Under the pieces are notes generated by a model that saw only the letters and a program-made list of their open reading frames with translations, did no database searches and had not been told where the DNA came from. This document shows, piece by piece, positions 8,276 through 16,655 of a stretch of DNA of 64,000 nt. The stretch is from Glycomyces fuscus (GTDB lineage Bacteria > Actinomycetota > Actinomycetes > Streptosporangiales > Streptosporangiaceae). The translations under genes were made by a program, and so were the position numbers. The DNA lies in contig NYMS01000006.1 of the NCBI GenBank assembly GCA_002529455.1, positions 496,001 through 560,000 of the forward strand, read 5' to 3'. Positions within the stretch are counted from its first letter, which is position 1. Every line of letters begins with the position of its first letter.

Positions 8276-8696
8276 ACGCACCTCCCCCGCGTTCGTTCCG
8301 TAGAGCGGAGCGGAACTGGCGGCGCTCGTCCTCGGAGGCGCCGCCCCACACCCCGTAGAGTTCACCGCGCTTCATCGCCTCGGCCAGGCAGTTGATCTGC
8401 ACCGGACACATGCGGCACACCCGTTTGGCCGCGCGCACCGACCCGCCCTGGCCGGGGAACCACAGATCCGGGTCCTGGCCCCGACAGACCGCGTAGGCCT
8501 GCCACCCACCGGACCCGTGCCTATCGTTGCCCCCAGCGGTACGGGTGACGCTGCCCCCTGTGGGGCCGTCAGACGGCCCGTCCGCGCCCGACGCACCACC
8601 ACCGCCCGTGGGGCGCGAGCCCCGGGTTCGGGCCGCCACGTCGCCCACCAACGGGCCCCGGTTCCCCAGCGGCGCCCGTCGTCGCATGTCCCCCAT
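8253..8696 (-). CDS. WhiB-family Fe-S transcriptional regulator on the element
   Basis: A 147-residue protein. The last 85 residues are a WhiB domain: one Cys in YAVCRGQDPDLWF and three in RVCRMCPVQINCL give the four [4Fe-4S] ligands, followed by the GVWGGASEDERRQF turn-helix typical of the family. The first 60 residues are Gly/Arg-rich and unlike most WhiB proteins. The ATG at 8696 has GGAAGGG upstream. WhiB proteins act with the principal sigma factor and respond to redox or NO. On this element it may control int/xis or replication; that is inference from position. Confidence 0.85.
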   Translation of the reverse strand: MGDMRRRAPLGNRGPLVGDVAARTRGSRPTGGGGASGADGPSDGPTGGSVTRTAGGNDRHGSGGWQAYAVCRGQDPDLWFPGQGGSVRAAKRVCRMCPVQINCLAEAMKRGELYGVWGGASEDERRQFRSALRNERGGGAYGPGQAA

Positions 8697-9339
8697 GTCC
8701 GCCCTTCCGTGATCGGTCACGATCCGCCCAGGGCCCCACCGCACGGCATCTGACCTGACCCCGTGCGATGGGTGTTCTCGCCCTGATGAACCCCGAAGAA
8801 GACACCCGTCACGGCGGATGCGACATTGGCTGCGAAGCTGTGGCCGCGAGGTCGCGCCCTCGCAGCACGGCCTCCACTCGCCCGACCAGGCGCGAAGCTG
8901 GTCCGCACCATCGCAAGAGGGTCGTGTGAGAAGAGCAGGCACGCCGCCGTCCTCCTCGGCCTGCTGGGCGATCTTGACCACGCCGCTGCGCCACCACCGA
9001 GCAGTACAGGCAAGACCAGAAGCAACAGAGGGACAAGAGCTTCCGGCAGAGGAAGAGCAGAGGAGACGGACCGTTGTGGTGGGCGGTGGCTTGATGTTGA
9101 GGGTGTGCGGGGGCGTTCGCGCCCCCGCACACCACGGGGCGCCGCCCGCCCCACGTGAAGAGGACTACCTCCTTGAGTAGACAGCCGGGGCGGCCGATGG
9201 ACCACCCCAAAGCCCGGCCGACCTGCACTGTGACTGTTCTCAGGGGTGGTCCACCCAAGGCCGGACCCCCACGCGGACGGGCGGGCGGAGTAGACACCGG
9301 CCCAGCCGTTGGCCCGGAGGTTCACCGCGCTTTTGGGGC
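8697..9339. other. 643-bp non-coding region between whiB and the replication-relaxation gene
   Basis: No frame has convincing coding character. It contains a partial dyad near 8767-8813 (GGGTGT facing ACACCC), a perfect 14-bp stem-loop at 9102-9133 and a small dyad GGGTGGTCCACCC near 9244-9256. Lying between the WhiB and replication-relaxation genes, it could contain the whiB promoter and possibly an origin or transfer site; that is inference. Confidence 0.4.
9102..9133. terminator. Perfect 14-bp stem-loop
   Basis: GGTGTGCGGGGGCG (9102-9115), loop TTCG, then the exact complement (9120-9133). The UUCG tetraloop makes an unusually stable RNA hairpin. It lies about 200 bp beyond the stop of the minus-strand replication-relaxation gene, so it may end that transcript or be part of an origin. 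Confidence 0.5.
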
Positions 9340-10179
9340 TCACCACTCGGTCTCCTCGACCGTGCGATAGAGGTCAGCGATCTCGTGCAGGGAGACGAGG
9401 CGGGGATTGGCGGCCGACCGCCAGATCCGTGCGCCCGCTCCCGGAGCCACCAGCCTCTGGTGGGTGGTCAGGTACACCCCGACGCGGTCGGTACAGTCCC
9501 CGGCCAGCTTCTGTGCCGCGTTCTTCTCACGCTCGGCGCAGTGGAGGGCGAACAGCACCACCGCGGCGGGGGTGCGGTAGCGGGTCAGGCGTTTGTAGCC
9601 GCGCATCTTGTTCTTGAGCTGGGTCAGGGACTCGGAGCCGGTGTCGTACTCCACGAACGCCGTCAGACGAACCCCTCCCTGGTGCCACCTCACCTGGGCG
9701 TCGGGGCGCACGTCGTAGCCGTAGCGGCGTTCGCACTCGCGTTCACCGAGCCACTGCTCCACCTCGGCACCGCACTGGCGAGCACTCTCCAGGAAGTCGA
9801 CCCGGGTCTGGGCCAGGCCCAGCATGTGGTCCAGCTGGGGTGAGTGCGCCACGGCCAGGGCGCGGTCGGCGCGGAACTTCAGCGCGTCGGGTTCCTTGCC
9901 CTGGTGCAGGGCGAGCAGGACGGCGCCGGTGGGGGTCAGGACCCAGTGGTCGGGGGCGTTGCGGTCGTGGGCGTGGCGGCGGAAGCGGTTGAGGACCCCG
10001 TAGCGGTACAGAGTGAGCAAACGGGAGCGGGCGCGGCGTGGTCCGGCGTCGGGGAAGTAGATGCGGTGCAGGTGGTGAGTGGTCATCACCCGGTGTTCCC
10101 AGAGTCCGGCCAGGATCTGGCGGTCCCGGCTGGTGATTCGGGGCGCCAGGTGGATCAGTGTCTTCTTGTAGTCGCTCAC
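9340..10179 (-). CDS. Replication-relaxation family protein
   Basis: A 279-residue protein. The N-terminus is a winged-helix (PRITSRDRQILAGLWEHRVMTTHHLHRIYFP, then SRLLTLYRYGVLNRF), followed by WVLTPTGAVLLAL and a C-terminal domain with FVEYDTGSESL and LKNKMRGYKRL. This matches the actinobacterial replication-relaxation family (PF13814 from memory), found on plasmids and integrative elements. The EYDTGSE...K arrangement resembles a PD-(D/E)XK-like core, so nicking or DNA binding is possible. The GTG start at 10179 has GGGAGGG upstream; the longer frame to 10302 is not favoured. Confidence 0.8.
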   Translation of the reverse strand: MSDYKKTLIHLAPRITSRDRQILAGLWEHRVMTTHHLHRIYFPDAGPRRARSRLLTLYRYGVLNRFRRHAHDRNAPDHWVLTPTGAVLLALHQGKEPDALKFRADRALAVAHSPQLDHMLGLAQTRVDFLESARQCGAEVEQWLGERECERRYGYDVRPDAQVRWHQGGVRLTAFVEYDTGSESLTQLKNKMRGYKRLTRYRTPAAVVLFALHCAEREKNAAQKLAGDCTDRVGVYLTTHQRLVAPGAGARIWRSAANPRLVSLHEIADLYRTVEETEW

Positions 10180-10349
10180 GCATGCCCTCCCGGAGTGGTC
10201 GCGGTCCTGTGCTTTGAACTCCCTGATGAAGTCCGTGCAAGCGCGGATGCGACATCCGGGGGGAGAACTTTTCCCCGGGTTCAGCCCTCGAGGGGGGTTC
10301 ACTTCGGGTTCAGAACAGGTTCAGTGGACACACCACCCCCCACCAACGC

Positions 10350-10387
10350 CCTCGGGGCGGCGCCATTTGCGTGGCGCCGCCCCGAGG
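10350..10387. terminator. Perfect 16-bp hairpin terminator
   Basis: CCTCGGGGCGGCGCCA (10350-10365), a 6-nt loop, then its exact complement (10372-10387). It is just past the stop of the minus-strand gene at 10402 and separates it from the replication-relaxation gene. Confidence 0.7.
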
Positions 10388-10401
10388 TGAAAGCGGGTTG
10401 C

Positions 10402-10875
10402 TCAGCGGCGGATGTCCAGCCAGGTCCTCACCGCAGCGGCCAGCTCATCGAACTCGCCCGGCTCCTTCACGACTGGAACCCGCTCCTTGCGGTCGGGTAC
10501 TCCGCCTGGGTGGTGGAACAGGCAGGGGCGCACGCCGCGCACCCCGTCGTCATCGACGCACCAGCCGTGCTCGGAAGGGTGGGGGCGGCGAGGACGCGGT
10601 ACTCGCACCGGACCGGGGACAGGCCTGGTCTGCCGGGTGCCGAAGGGGACGTCTCCCGGCCTTGCCCGCTTCGCTGGTGTTGTTACAGGCCTGGTTCGGG
10701 GCGAGGGCCTGTCCTGTTCCAGCGCGCGCCGGTGAGGTGAGGGCAGTGGACGCCGTTCCTGGCGCACGTCCACCGCACTGCACAGCAGCGCGGCCAGTAC
10801 CGCACCGAACAGCCAACGCACCTGCTGGGCCCATCCTCGGACGGGTTTGCGGTGCCGACCGCTAGGCTTCTCCAC
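10402..10875 (-). CDS. Small membrane-anchored hypothetical protein
   Basis: 157 residues with one hydrophobic segment near the N-terminus (VRWLFGAVLAALLCSAV, about residues 19-35) preceded by basic residues. The remainder is Arg/Pro-rich and cytosolic or extracellular. GTG 10875 has an excellent AGGAGG five bases upstream, and a strong hairpin follows the stop, so it looks like a real, independently terminated gene. I recognise no family. Comparable small membrane proteins are common on actinomycete elements. Confidence 0.55.
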   Translation of the reverse strand: MEKPSGRHRKPVRGWAQQVRWLFGAVLAALLCSAVDVRQERRPLPSPHRRALEQDRPSPRTRPVTTPAKRARPGDVPFGTRQTRPVPGPVRVPRPRRPHPSEHGWCVDDDGVRGVRPCLFHHPGGVPDRKERVPVVKEPGEFDELAAAVRTWLDIRR

Positions 10876-11160
10876 GATCTCCTCCTGGTTGCTTCAGGTA
10901 GGGATTCAGCCCTGGCCCGGTGCCGCTAACACTGGGCCGGGGCGCCTCCACGTCTTCTGTCGTTTGCGGAGCGGGCGGGTGTCATTGGCTCCGGGGTCGT
11001 ACGCCACCCGAAACTGCGCTTCCCACCCACACCACATAAAGGGCACAAAAGGCCCTTTTCCCTGCGGAAAGTGGCGCCGCTTCCGCTGGGCTGGTCGATG
11101 TTCGCTTGGACAAGCGAGGTTCTTCAACACCTGCCGCCGGGAAACATCACCGCGTCCGAG

Positions 11161-11655
11161 TCACATCGGCAGGCGGGTCCGCCCGGAACGGTCGAAAGCG
11201 GCGCGAACCGTCAACGGCCCTCCCGCGTTTCCGGAGAAGTCCCAGTACAGAGCCAGGGCGTCCACCAGCGCCAGGCCATATCCACCTTCGGCCAGCACGA
11301 GTTCGCTCTTCTCCACACCGGACATGGTGGGAACGGTGGCCTGCGCGCCCGGTTTGGGGCCGTCGTCGGTGACACGGAGCAGGAACAGGCGCGGGCGGCG
11401 CTGGATCTCGATCCTCACCCGGCCTCCCGAAAGCCCGGATGCGGTGTGCTTGAGGGCGTTGGCGTGCAGCTCAGTCAGGGACACCAACAGAGGATGGGCC
11501 GTGCCGGGTGTGGTCCTGGTGGCCTGCATCGCCCACCGGCGTGCGGCCCGCACGTGGTGGGGGTCCGGCCCGCAGACCAGGCCGCTGGTGTCGGGGTCGG
11601 TGTGGCGGATGCGCCTGGGCAGGTCGAGAGAGGAAGAAACCTGAGCCGGGGTCAT
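11161..11655 (-). CDS. Anti-sigma-factor-type ATP-binding protein (GHKL/HATPase_c)
   Basis: 164 residues forming a single GHKL ATPase domain. It shows an N-box (LTELHANALKHTASG), a G1-like box (VTDDGPKP) and a G2-like box (EGGYGLALVDALA). This matches the RsbW/SpoIIAB-like regulators that actinomycetes use to bind sigma or anti-anti-sigma factors. ATG 11655 has GGTGGAA upstream; the frame continues to 11736 without a better site. It is divergent from the XRE regulator at 11836, a pairing often seen (XRE/DUF397 next to a GHKL protein) in Streptomyces-type genomes. Confidence 0.75.
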   Translation of the reverse strand: MTPAQVSSSLDLPRRIRHTDPDTSGLVCGPDPHHVRAARRWAMQATRTTPGTAHPLLVSLTELHANALKHTASGLSGGRVRIEIQRRPRLFLLRVTDDGPKPGAQATVPTMSGVEKSELVLAEGGYGLALVDALALYWDFSGNAGGPLTVRAAFDRSGRTRLPM

Positions 11656-11835
11656 GGATTTCCACCGGGTCCTTTCGCCATGGTCGTGGTCGCTATGCGT
11701 GAGAGCGCAGCAAAAGGATGTGGTCAGGACGTTCACCCCGGGAAGGCCAGGCGGAGAGTTCCCGAATCTTCCATGAGCCTCTGGAATTCTGTGGAATGCC
11801 CCACGGGTTGTGCCACTCTGTGGTCACATGGCCTC

Positions 11836-12663
11836 ATGCACACAGACGAACGCGCCCTCAAGGCCTTCGGGCACGAATTGCGCAGGCTGCGCGGGGAAAC
11901 CGAACTCACCCAAAAAGCACTGGCGCGGCGGGTCAGCCAGCGCGGCACGACGATCAGCGACTCACACGTGTCCGACATCGAGAACGGCCGGGCGACGGCA
12001 CGGCCGTGGCTGCGCAAGCTTCTGGACGAGATCCTGGAGAGCGATGGGAGGTTGGAGAGGTTCTGGGAGGAGCTGACGGGATCCGGACGGCAGGTGTGGC
12101 TGCACGAGGTCACCAAGCGCACCCACGCCGCCGACGCCCTGTTCGAGTACCAGCCCCTGGTGTTTCCCGGTTATCTCCAGATCCAGGACTACTCATACGC
12201 GCTCATCCGGTATGGGGCACCGTGGCTTTCCCAAGAGCAGGTTCTCTCCCTTGCCAAGGAGAGGAACGACCGTGCCAAGCGCATGGCCCAAGCCGCCTCT
12301 CCAGTGATCTGGTTGATCATCGACCAGAGCGTGCTCTGGCGCCGCTACGGGTCTCCCCAGGTGCAACGCGACCAACTGGCGTACGTGGCCCAGCAAATCG
12401 AGCGCGAACGCATCACCGTCCAGATGCTCCCGGTCCGGGCTCCACGACATGCAGGAACGTCAGGGCCCAGGCGCATCATCACCACTGCGGACGAACCCGA
12501 GGTGGTGTACATGGAATCTGCGGAGGAGGGCCGCATCATCTCGGGATCAGCCGATATCAGTCGAAGCCGTATGGTGTTCACTGCTCTGCAAGGGGCCTCT
12601 CGGGACCCGCAGGAGACACTGCAAGCCATCCATGACGAGATGAAAGCGATCGACGATGAGTGA
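11836..12663 (+). CDS. XRE helix-turn-helix regulator with DUF5753 domain
   Basis: 275 residues. The N-terminal Cro/C1 helix-turn-helix (FGHELRRLRGETELTQ, ISDSHVSDIENGRA) is followed by a DUF5753 domain: YQPLVFPGYLQIQDYSYALI, RQ-like ERNDRAKRM, VIWLIIDQSVLWRRYGS, ITVQMLPVRAP and a C-terminal EVVYMES strand. This is the common actinobacterial regulator paired with a DUF397 partner, which overlaps it by 8 bp here. The ligand is unknown. ATG 11836 begins the usual short N-terminus. Confidence 0.88.
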   Translation: MHTDERALKAFGHELRRLRGETELTQKALARRVSQRGTTISDSHVSDIENGRATARPWLRKLLDEILESDGRLERFWEELTGSGRQVWLHEVTKRTHAADALFEYQPLVFPGYLQIQDYSYALIRYGAPWLSQEQVLSLAKERNDRAKRMAQAASPVIWLIIDQSVLWRRYGSPQVQRDQLAYVAQQIERERITVQMLPVRAPRHAGTSGPRRIITTADEPEVVYMESAEEGRIISGSADISRSRMVFTALQGASRDPQETLQAIHDEMKAIDDE

Positions 12664-12838
12664 CTGGCACAAGAGCAGTTACAGCGGTGGAACCAACGAG
12701 TGCGTCGAGGTCCGCGAACACACCACCGGAGCGGACGTGCGCGATACCCAGAACCGCTCACGCGGCCAACTCGCCTTCACCTCGGATGCGTGGGGCGCCT
12801 TCCTCGTCTCCCTGACCCAAACAGACAGCGACAGATAG
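12656..12838 (+). CDS. DUF397 protein
   Basis: 60 residues with the full DUF397 pattern: WHKSSYSGGTNECVEV, then VRDTQNRSRGQLAF, then WGAFLVSL. It starts inside the XRE gene (ATG 12656 overlapping by 8 bp), so the two are translationally coupled. DUF397 proteins act as partners of the adjacent XRE/DUF5753 regulator in developmental or antibiotic control in related systems. Confidence 0.9.
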   Translation: MSDWHKSSYSGGTNECVEVREHTTGADVRDTQNRSRGQLAFTSDAWGAFLVSLTQTDSDR

Positions 12839-12888
12839 CAGTACTCGGCACACGAGCACGAAAAAGTCCGCAGGGCACTTCGCTGGCG

Positions 12889-12928
12889 GCTGTGGTGCAC
12901 CTGCCGCGCAGAGCGGACACACCACAGC
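12889..12928. terminator. Hairpin between convergent genes
   Basis: GCTGTGGTG (12889-12897) pairs with CACCACAGC (12920-12928) across a G/C-rich loop. It could end both the DUF397 transcript and the minus-strand regulator transcript. Confidence 0.5.
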
Positions 12929-12984
12929 TGAGTGTTCACACCCTCGGAGAGGTTCAACGTTGGGGCGGCCTCGATGCCCACGCG

Positions 12985-14151
12985 TCAGCCCGGAAGCGAA
13001 CCGACCTTCGTCCCGTGCTGGTCGAGATCGTGTAGGCACGCCAGAGCGTCGGCCCGAACCTCTTCGAGTCCAGACCGCCTAGCACTCCGTACGACGCGCT
13101 GGATCTGGTGCGGCAATCGAAGGCGCGCAGCGAGGGACAACGCCTCGCCGTACAAGGTGTGCGCACTGGTGAGATCCCCTACCGCCGACAACGCGTCGGC
13201 CGAGGTGACCGCCTCGATAACCGCCCACTGGGGTGCGGGCGCCTCTCCCGAACCTGGGCGTACCTGGGCCATTTCTGCGGCCGCGGCGGCGCGCCCAGTC
13301 CCCAACAGCCCTCTCATGCGCACCTCACGCAGGGAGAACGAGGTGAAGAGGATGCCGCTCGGCCCAGCCGCATCCATCAGCGCATCGGCGATGGTCACGG
13401 ACTCGTCGTGCAGCCCTGCATCCCCGTGTTCCCCAGCAGCCCGGGCGAGAAGAACGAAGTTCTGACCACGTTCCCGCTCCTCATGCGAGAGCTGGTTCGC
13501 CTCGGCCAGCCGTGCGATGGCGGCCCCGGTCCGGCCCGCCTTCCTCAACTCGTTGCCGTGCATGCGCAGCACGTGTCCGAGGAAGTTGCCGTCATCCAGG
13601 TGCCGGGCGAGCCGCAGGGCACCGCCCGTCCAACGCGCGGCCAGGTACAGCCGTTCCTCCGCCAGCACGTGCCCGAGCGAGGTGCCGAGTGTCGCCCGCG
13701 CGCGAGCCAGCAGCGCAACTGTCCCGTAGTCGACCCGCCCTTCCCTCAGACGCGCCTCCAGCCGGACCACCAGCGGCCACAGCTCCTCGACTGCCTCGGC
13801 CGCACGTCCTGCCTGACGTGCGATCTCAGCGAGTCGTACCGTCGACTCCCCGAACTGCAGTGCGGCGAGGAAGTCCGCGTCCTCTTCGCTGGTGATCCCC
13901 AGGACGTGTGGCGGGATGCCCAGGACCCGGCTGATGTGCGACAGCCCCTGGCGGTCGTTGATGGTGCGCTGGCATCGCTCCAGCAGAGAGACGTATGAGG
14001 GGTCGTAGCCGAGGAGTTCTCCCATCGCCACCTGTGAGAGTCCCGTGAGCTTCCGGTAGCAACGCAGGATCACCGCCAGCTGCCGCGTCTCCAAGGCCTG
14101 GCGTGCCTCGGGTAGGAGCCAGAGCCAGCGGACGGAGGGCGTGGCGGTCAT
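12985..14151 (-). CDS. Helix-turn-helix regulator with TPR-like C-terminus
   Basis: 388 residues. An N-terminal XRE domain (LAVILRCYRKLTGLSQVAMGELLGYDPSYVSLLERCQR, residues about 25-62) is followed by helical repeats resembling TPRs (LVVRLEARLREGRVDYGTVALL and LGTSLGHVLAEERLYLAARWTGGALRLARHL). It overlaps the upstream Nudix gene by 4 bp (ATGA-type), so the pair is one transcript. HTH-TPR proteins of this kind often act as local regulators. Its position next to the divergent oxygenase/kinase operon suggests it controls that operon. The start at 14151 matches the coupling. Confidence 0.8.
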   Translation of the reverse strand: MTATPSVRWLWLLPEARQALETRQLAVILRCYRKLTGLSQVAMGELLGYDPSYVSLLERCQRTINDRQGLSHISRVLGIPPHVLGITSEEDADFLAALQFGESTVRLAEIARQAGRAAEAVEELWPLVVRLEARLREGRVDYGTVALLARARATLGTSLGHVLAEERLYLAARWTGGALRLARHLDDGNFLGHVLRMHGNELRKAGRTGAAIARLAEANQLSHEERERGQNFVLLARAAGEHGDAGLHDESVTIADALMDAAGPSGILFTSFSLREVRMRGLLGTGRAAAAAEMAQVRPGSGEAPAPQWAVIEAVTSADALSAVGDLTSAHTLYGEALSLAARLRLPHQIQRVVRSARRSGLEEVRADALACLHDLDQHGTKVGSLPG

Positions 14152-14564
14152 GTTCGCGGCTGGGCGAACCAGGCGAGGACCGACCGCTTGTACCCCTCCG
14201 GCATCGTCAGGTGGGGAACCTCGTCCTCGGTGAACAGACCGGCTTCCTTGTGTTCGCTGGAGACCACGACCGGAGCGTCCGAGTTCACGCGGCAGCCGTA
14301 GGTGACGATGAAGACGTGCTTGTCGACCTGGGTGATGTGGTACATCCACGAATCGAGGATCTGTGCCACCGTGACCGGCCAGCCCGTCTCCTCCTCGATC
14401 TCCCGGGCCAGGCACTCCTCCGGAGTCTCCCCCAGCTCGATCTTGCCTCCGGGGAGCTCCCACTCATCGCGCTCATTGCGCAGCAGCAGCACCCGCCCGT
14501 CACGGACGACCACGCCCTTGACTGAGACGGGAAACGTACGCGGTGCATAGGGGGTGCCGGACAC
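14148..14564 (-). CDS. Nudix hydrolase
   Basis: 138 residues with an intact Nudix box: GGKIELGETPEECL then AREIEEETGW (pattern G-x5-E-x7-REUxEExGU). It would hydrolyse a nucleoside diphosphate linked to another group; the substrate is not predictable. It is first in a two-gene unit with the HTH-TPR regulator and divergent from the TauD-like gene. GTG 14564 gives the family-typical N-terminus but has a weak ribosome-binding site. Nudix genes are frequent in actinomycete integrative elements (pSAM2 carries one). Confidence 0.88.
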   Translation of the reverse strand: MSGTPYAPRTFPVSVKGVVVRDGRVLLLRNERDEWELPGGKIELGETPEECLAREIEEETGWPVTVAQILDSWMYHITQVDKHVFIVTYGCRVNSDAPVVVSSEHKEAGLFTEDEVPHLTMPEGYKRSVLAWFAQPRT

Positions 14565-14718
14565 GGGAGGGCTCGCTTTCGACGGCGTACGGGCTCGACG
14601 GTAGTGAAGCTAGCAGGCGAACGCCCGGTCTCGGGCAGCCTGCGCCTTGACAGATTGTCACTGGCTTCATCGCCCGGTGTTCGTGAAGCTGGGAGATGTG
14701 TACGAGACGACATCTCCC

Positions 14719-15474
14719 ATGCCCGTCGACACCGACGACCCCTTCGAGCGGCATCAGGTCGACCCACAGAGAATCGACCTCCACCAACGCCTGGCGTCCA
14801 CCCTCCGTGACAGGGGTCTGGCGACCTTCGGTGAGATCTCCGACCGCACTGCCTTCGCCGATCTGGTGCGCGATCTGGCCGCCCTCTACCCCCACCCGGA
14901 CAGCGGCCCCGACGGTCTCACCCTGCTGCACGCGCGGAACGGGAGCACCGAGGCCGGTCAACGCGGGTTCACCGACTCCGAACTCCTCCCGCACACGGAG
15001 CGGTCGTGCCTGCCGACGCCGCCGCGCCTCCTCATGCTCGTGTGTCTGGCTCCGGCGGACCACGGAGGCGAAAGCGTCCTCGTTGACGGTAGGGCTGTCT
15101 CCGAGGAGTTGTCCGATAGCGCACCAGAGACGTGGAGTGCGCTGTCCGCTCCCCGAACCGCCTACTTCGGAGGCTCCGCTGGATACGTCGGAGCGGTCTT
15201 CGAGCCTGCCGACCCTGAAACGTGGACCATCCGGCTGCGACTCGACGAACTCGTCCGATTCGCTCCCCACGCCGTTCCCCACGTGAAGATCCTCCGCGAG
15301 GTCATCGACCGGCACACCATGATCCTGCGTCTGGGGAAGGGTCAGGGGTTCGTCCTCGACAACACGCGCTGGCTGCACGGCCGCCGTTCCTTCACCGGTC
15401 CCCGCGTGATGCTGCGCGCTCTGGGCGAACCCCGCTCCCGTCTTCCGCTGGAACGCGGCTTCCGCCTGGCCTGA
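14719..15474 (+). CDS. TauD/TfdA-like Fe(II)/2-oxoglutarate oxygenase
   Basis: About 251 residues. The first iron-ligand pair appears as LPHTERSC (H-x-E, near residue 92), followed by LLMLVCLAPADHGGESVLVDG, a strand-loop found in TauD/clavaminate-synthase-type oxygenases. The distal ligand is His in NTRWLHGRRSF, followed by the 2-oxoglutarate-binding Arg region (PRVMLRAL). The family oxidises small molecules with O2 and 2-oxoglutarate. ATG 14719 is my choice, but an in-frame GTG at 14695 and others upstream are possible. It heads the operon that continues to 22574 (30-bp gap to the next gene). Confidence 0.78.
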   Translation: MPVDTDDPFERHQVDPQRIDLHQRLASTLRDRGLATFGEISDRTAFADLVRDLAALYPHPDSGPDGLTLLHARNGSTEAGQRGFTDSELLPHTERSCLPTPPRLLMLVCLAPADHGGESVLVDGRAVSEELSDSAPETWSALSAPRTAYFGGSAGYVGAVFEPADPETWTIRLRLDELVRFAPHAVPHVKILREVIDRHTMILRLGKGQGFVLDNTRWLHGRRSFTGPRVMLRALGEPRSRLPLERGFRLA

Positions 15475-15504
15475 CGTCCCCTCCCAGAACACGACCCGGA
15501 ACGA

Positions 15505-15990
15505 GTGAGCATGACCGAGATCGTCAAGCAGAGCGCCCGCGCCCTCCTCTTCGACAGTGAGCAACGACTGGTGCTCATCAAGCGCACCAAACCCCAGCAA
15601 GAGCCCTACTGGGTCACTGTAGGAGGCGGAGTCGAGACCAATGACGTCAGCGTCGAGGCGGCCCTGCACCGCGAAGTCCTGGAGGAGCTCGGCGGCCGGA
15701 TCGACCGGGTCCGCAGGGTTCTCCTCATCACTGATGATCTCCCCGGCGGTATCGGGATTCAGCACGTCTTCACCGCACGGTTGACCTCCATGGACCTCGC
15801 CAACCGGACCGGGGCCGAGTTCAACGAACCTGGACGCGGCACCTACGAGGTGGTCAGCGTCCCCGCCACACGAGACGCCCTCACGGGCGTCCGTCTCCTG
15901 CCGCTCCAGCTCGCCGAGTTCGTGCGAGCGAACGTCCACGGCCTACTGGCGCTGGTGGATGAGGAACACAAAGCGGACGAGGCGCCGTGA
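15505..15990 (+). CDS. Nudix hydrolase (second)
   Basis: 161 residues. Nudix box GGGVETNDVSVEAAL then HREVLEELGG is intact, with the N-terminal ARALLFDSEQRLVLIKR strand typical of the fold. GTG 15505 or ATG 15511 could start it. Its stop overlaps the next gene's GTG (15987), so translation is coupled. The enzyme probably cleaves a nucleotide-linked intermediate of the same pathway, perhaps a nucleotide sugar, given the glycosyltransferase and nucleotidyltransferase nearby; this is inference. Confidence 0.87.
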   Translation: MSMTEIVKQSARALLFDSEQRLVLIKRTKPQQEPYWVTVGGGVETNDVSVEAALHREVLEELGGRIDRVRRVLLITDDLPGGIGIQHVFTARLTSMDLANRTGAEFNEPGRGTYEVVSVPATRDALTGVRLLPLQLAEFVRANVHGLLALVDEEHKADEAP

Positions 15991-16655
15991 CCGACTTCGT
16001 CAGCCTCAACGGTCCGGACAACAGTGGCAAGTCGACGCAGGTGCGCATGCTGGCGCACGACTGGCACGGCTTCCACGACCTGGGCCCGGTCCACCGACAC
16101 GACCCGGTCCCCTGGTCCCGCGTCTCGGGGGCGGGATACGGCGCCTGGTGGTTCACCACCTCCACCACGGAGGAGCTGACCCACATGCTGTTCTCCAGCC
16201 ACACGGTCCGAGCCAGAGCCCGTCCTCCCGGAAAAATCGGTCTTCTGGACCGCGGCTGGTACACGCTCCTCGCCACGGCCGTCGCGACCTGCGCCGTCAA
16301 GGAGTCACTCCCCGTCGAAGCCGCCTGGACACGCGTTCTCGCCCTGGTGGACACGGATGAACCGTACCCACCGGAGTTCCCGGTCCTGTTGCTGCCCGCG
16401 CTCGACACCGAGCAGAGCATCGCCACCGCCCAGCAGCGGGAGGGGCATCCGTGGACCGGCGTCTACCTCGACTACCAGCGGCACCTGCACCGCGTGCTCC
16501 TGCTCATGGCACGCCGGGGCGTGTTCGCCGAGGTCGTCTCCGGGCAGACGCGCGGCATCGATACGACGCAAGCCCTCCTGCGCCGAGCCCTCGCCGCGCA
16601 CGGCATCGGCGCCCCTTCGATCCACGACCACGTGAGGAACGGATGTTCGCCGTGA
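15987..16655 (+). CDS. dTMP-kinase-like P-loop kinase
   Basis: 222 residues. The P-loop is NGPDNSGKSTQ (residues about 8-18), as in thymidylate kinases (GxDGxGKST) but with Asn-Ser replacing Gly-Ala. LLDRGWYTLL corresponds to the DR-Y motif of the family. The region that normally binds dTMP is divergent and includes a Trp-rich stretch (YGAWWFTTS), so another substrate is likely. The GTG start overlaps the previous stop (GTGA), and the gene overlaps the next by 13 bp. Confidence 0.75.
   Translation: MTDFVSLNGPDNSGKSTQVRMLAHDWHGFHDLGPVHRHDPVPWSRVSGAGYGAWWFTTSTTEELTHMLFSSHTVRARARPPGKIGLLDRGWYTLLATAVATCAVKESLPVEAAWTRVLALVDTDEPYPPEFPVLLLPALDTEQSIATAQQREGHPWTGVYLDYQRHLHRVLLLMARRGVFAEVVSGQTRGIDTTQALLRRALAAHGIGAPSIHDHVRNGCSP

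Noticed and set aside
8717-9346. Minus-strand frame of 209 codons in the whiB/replication-relaxation gap
   Set aside because: No ribosome-binding site or family motif; composition is mixed and the reading frame crosses the perfect hairpin at 9102-9133.
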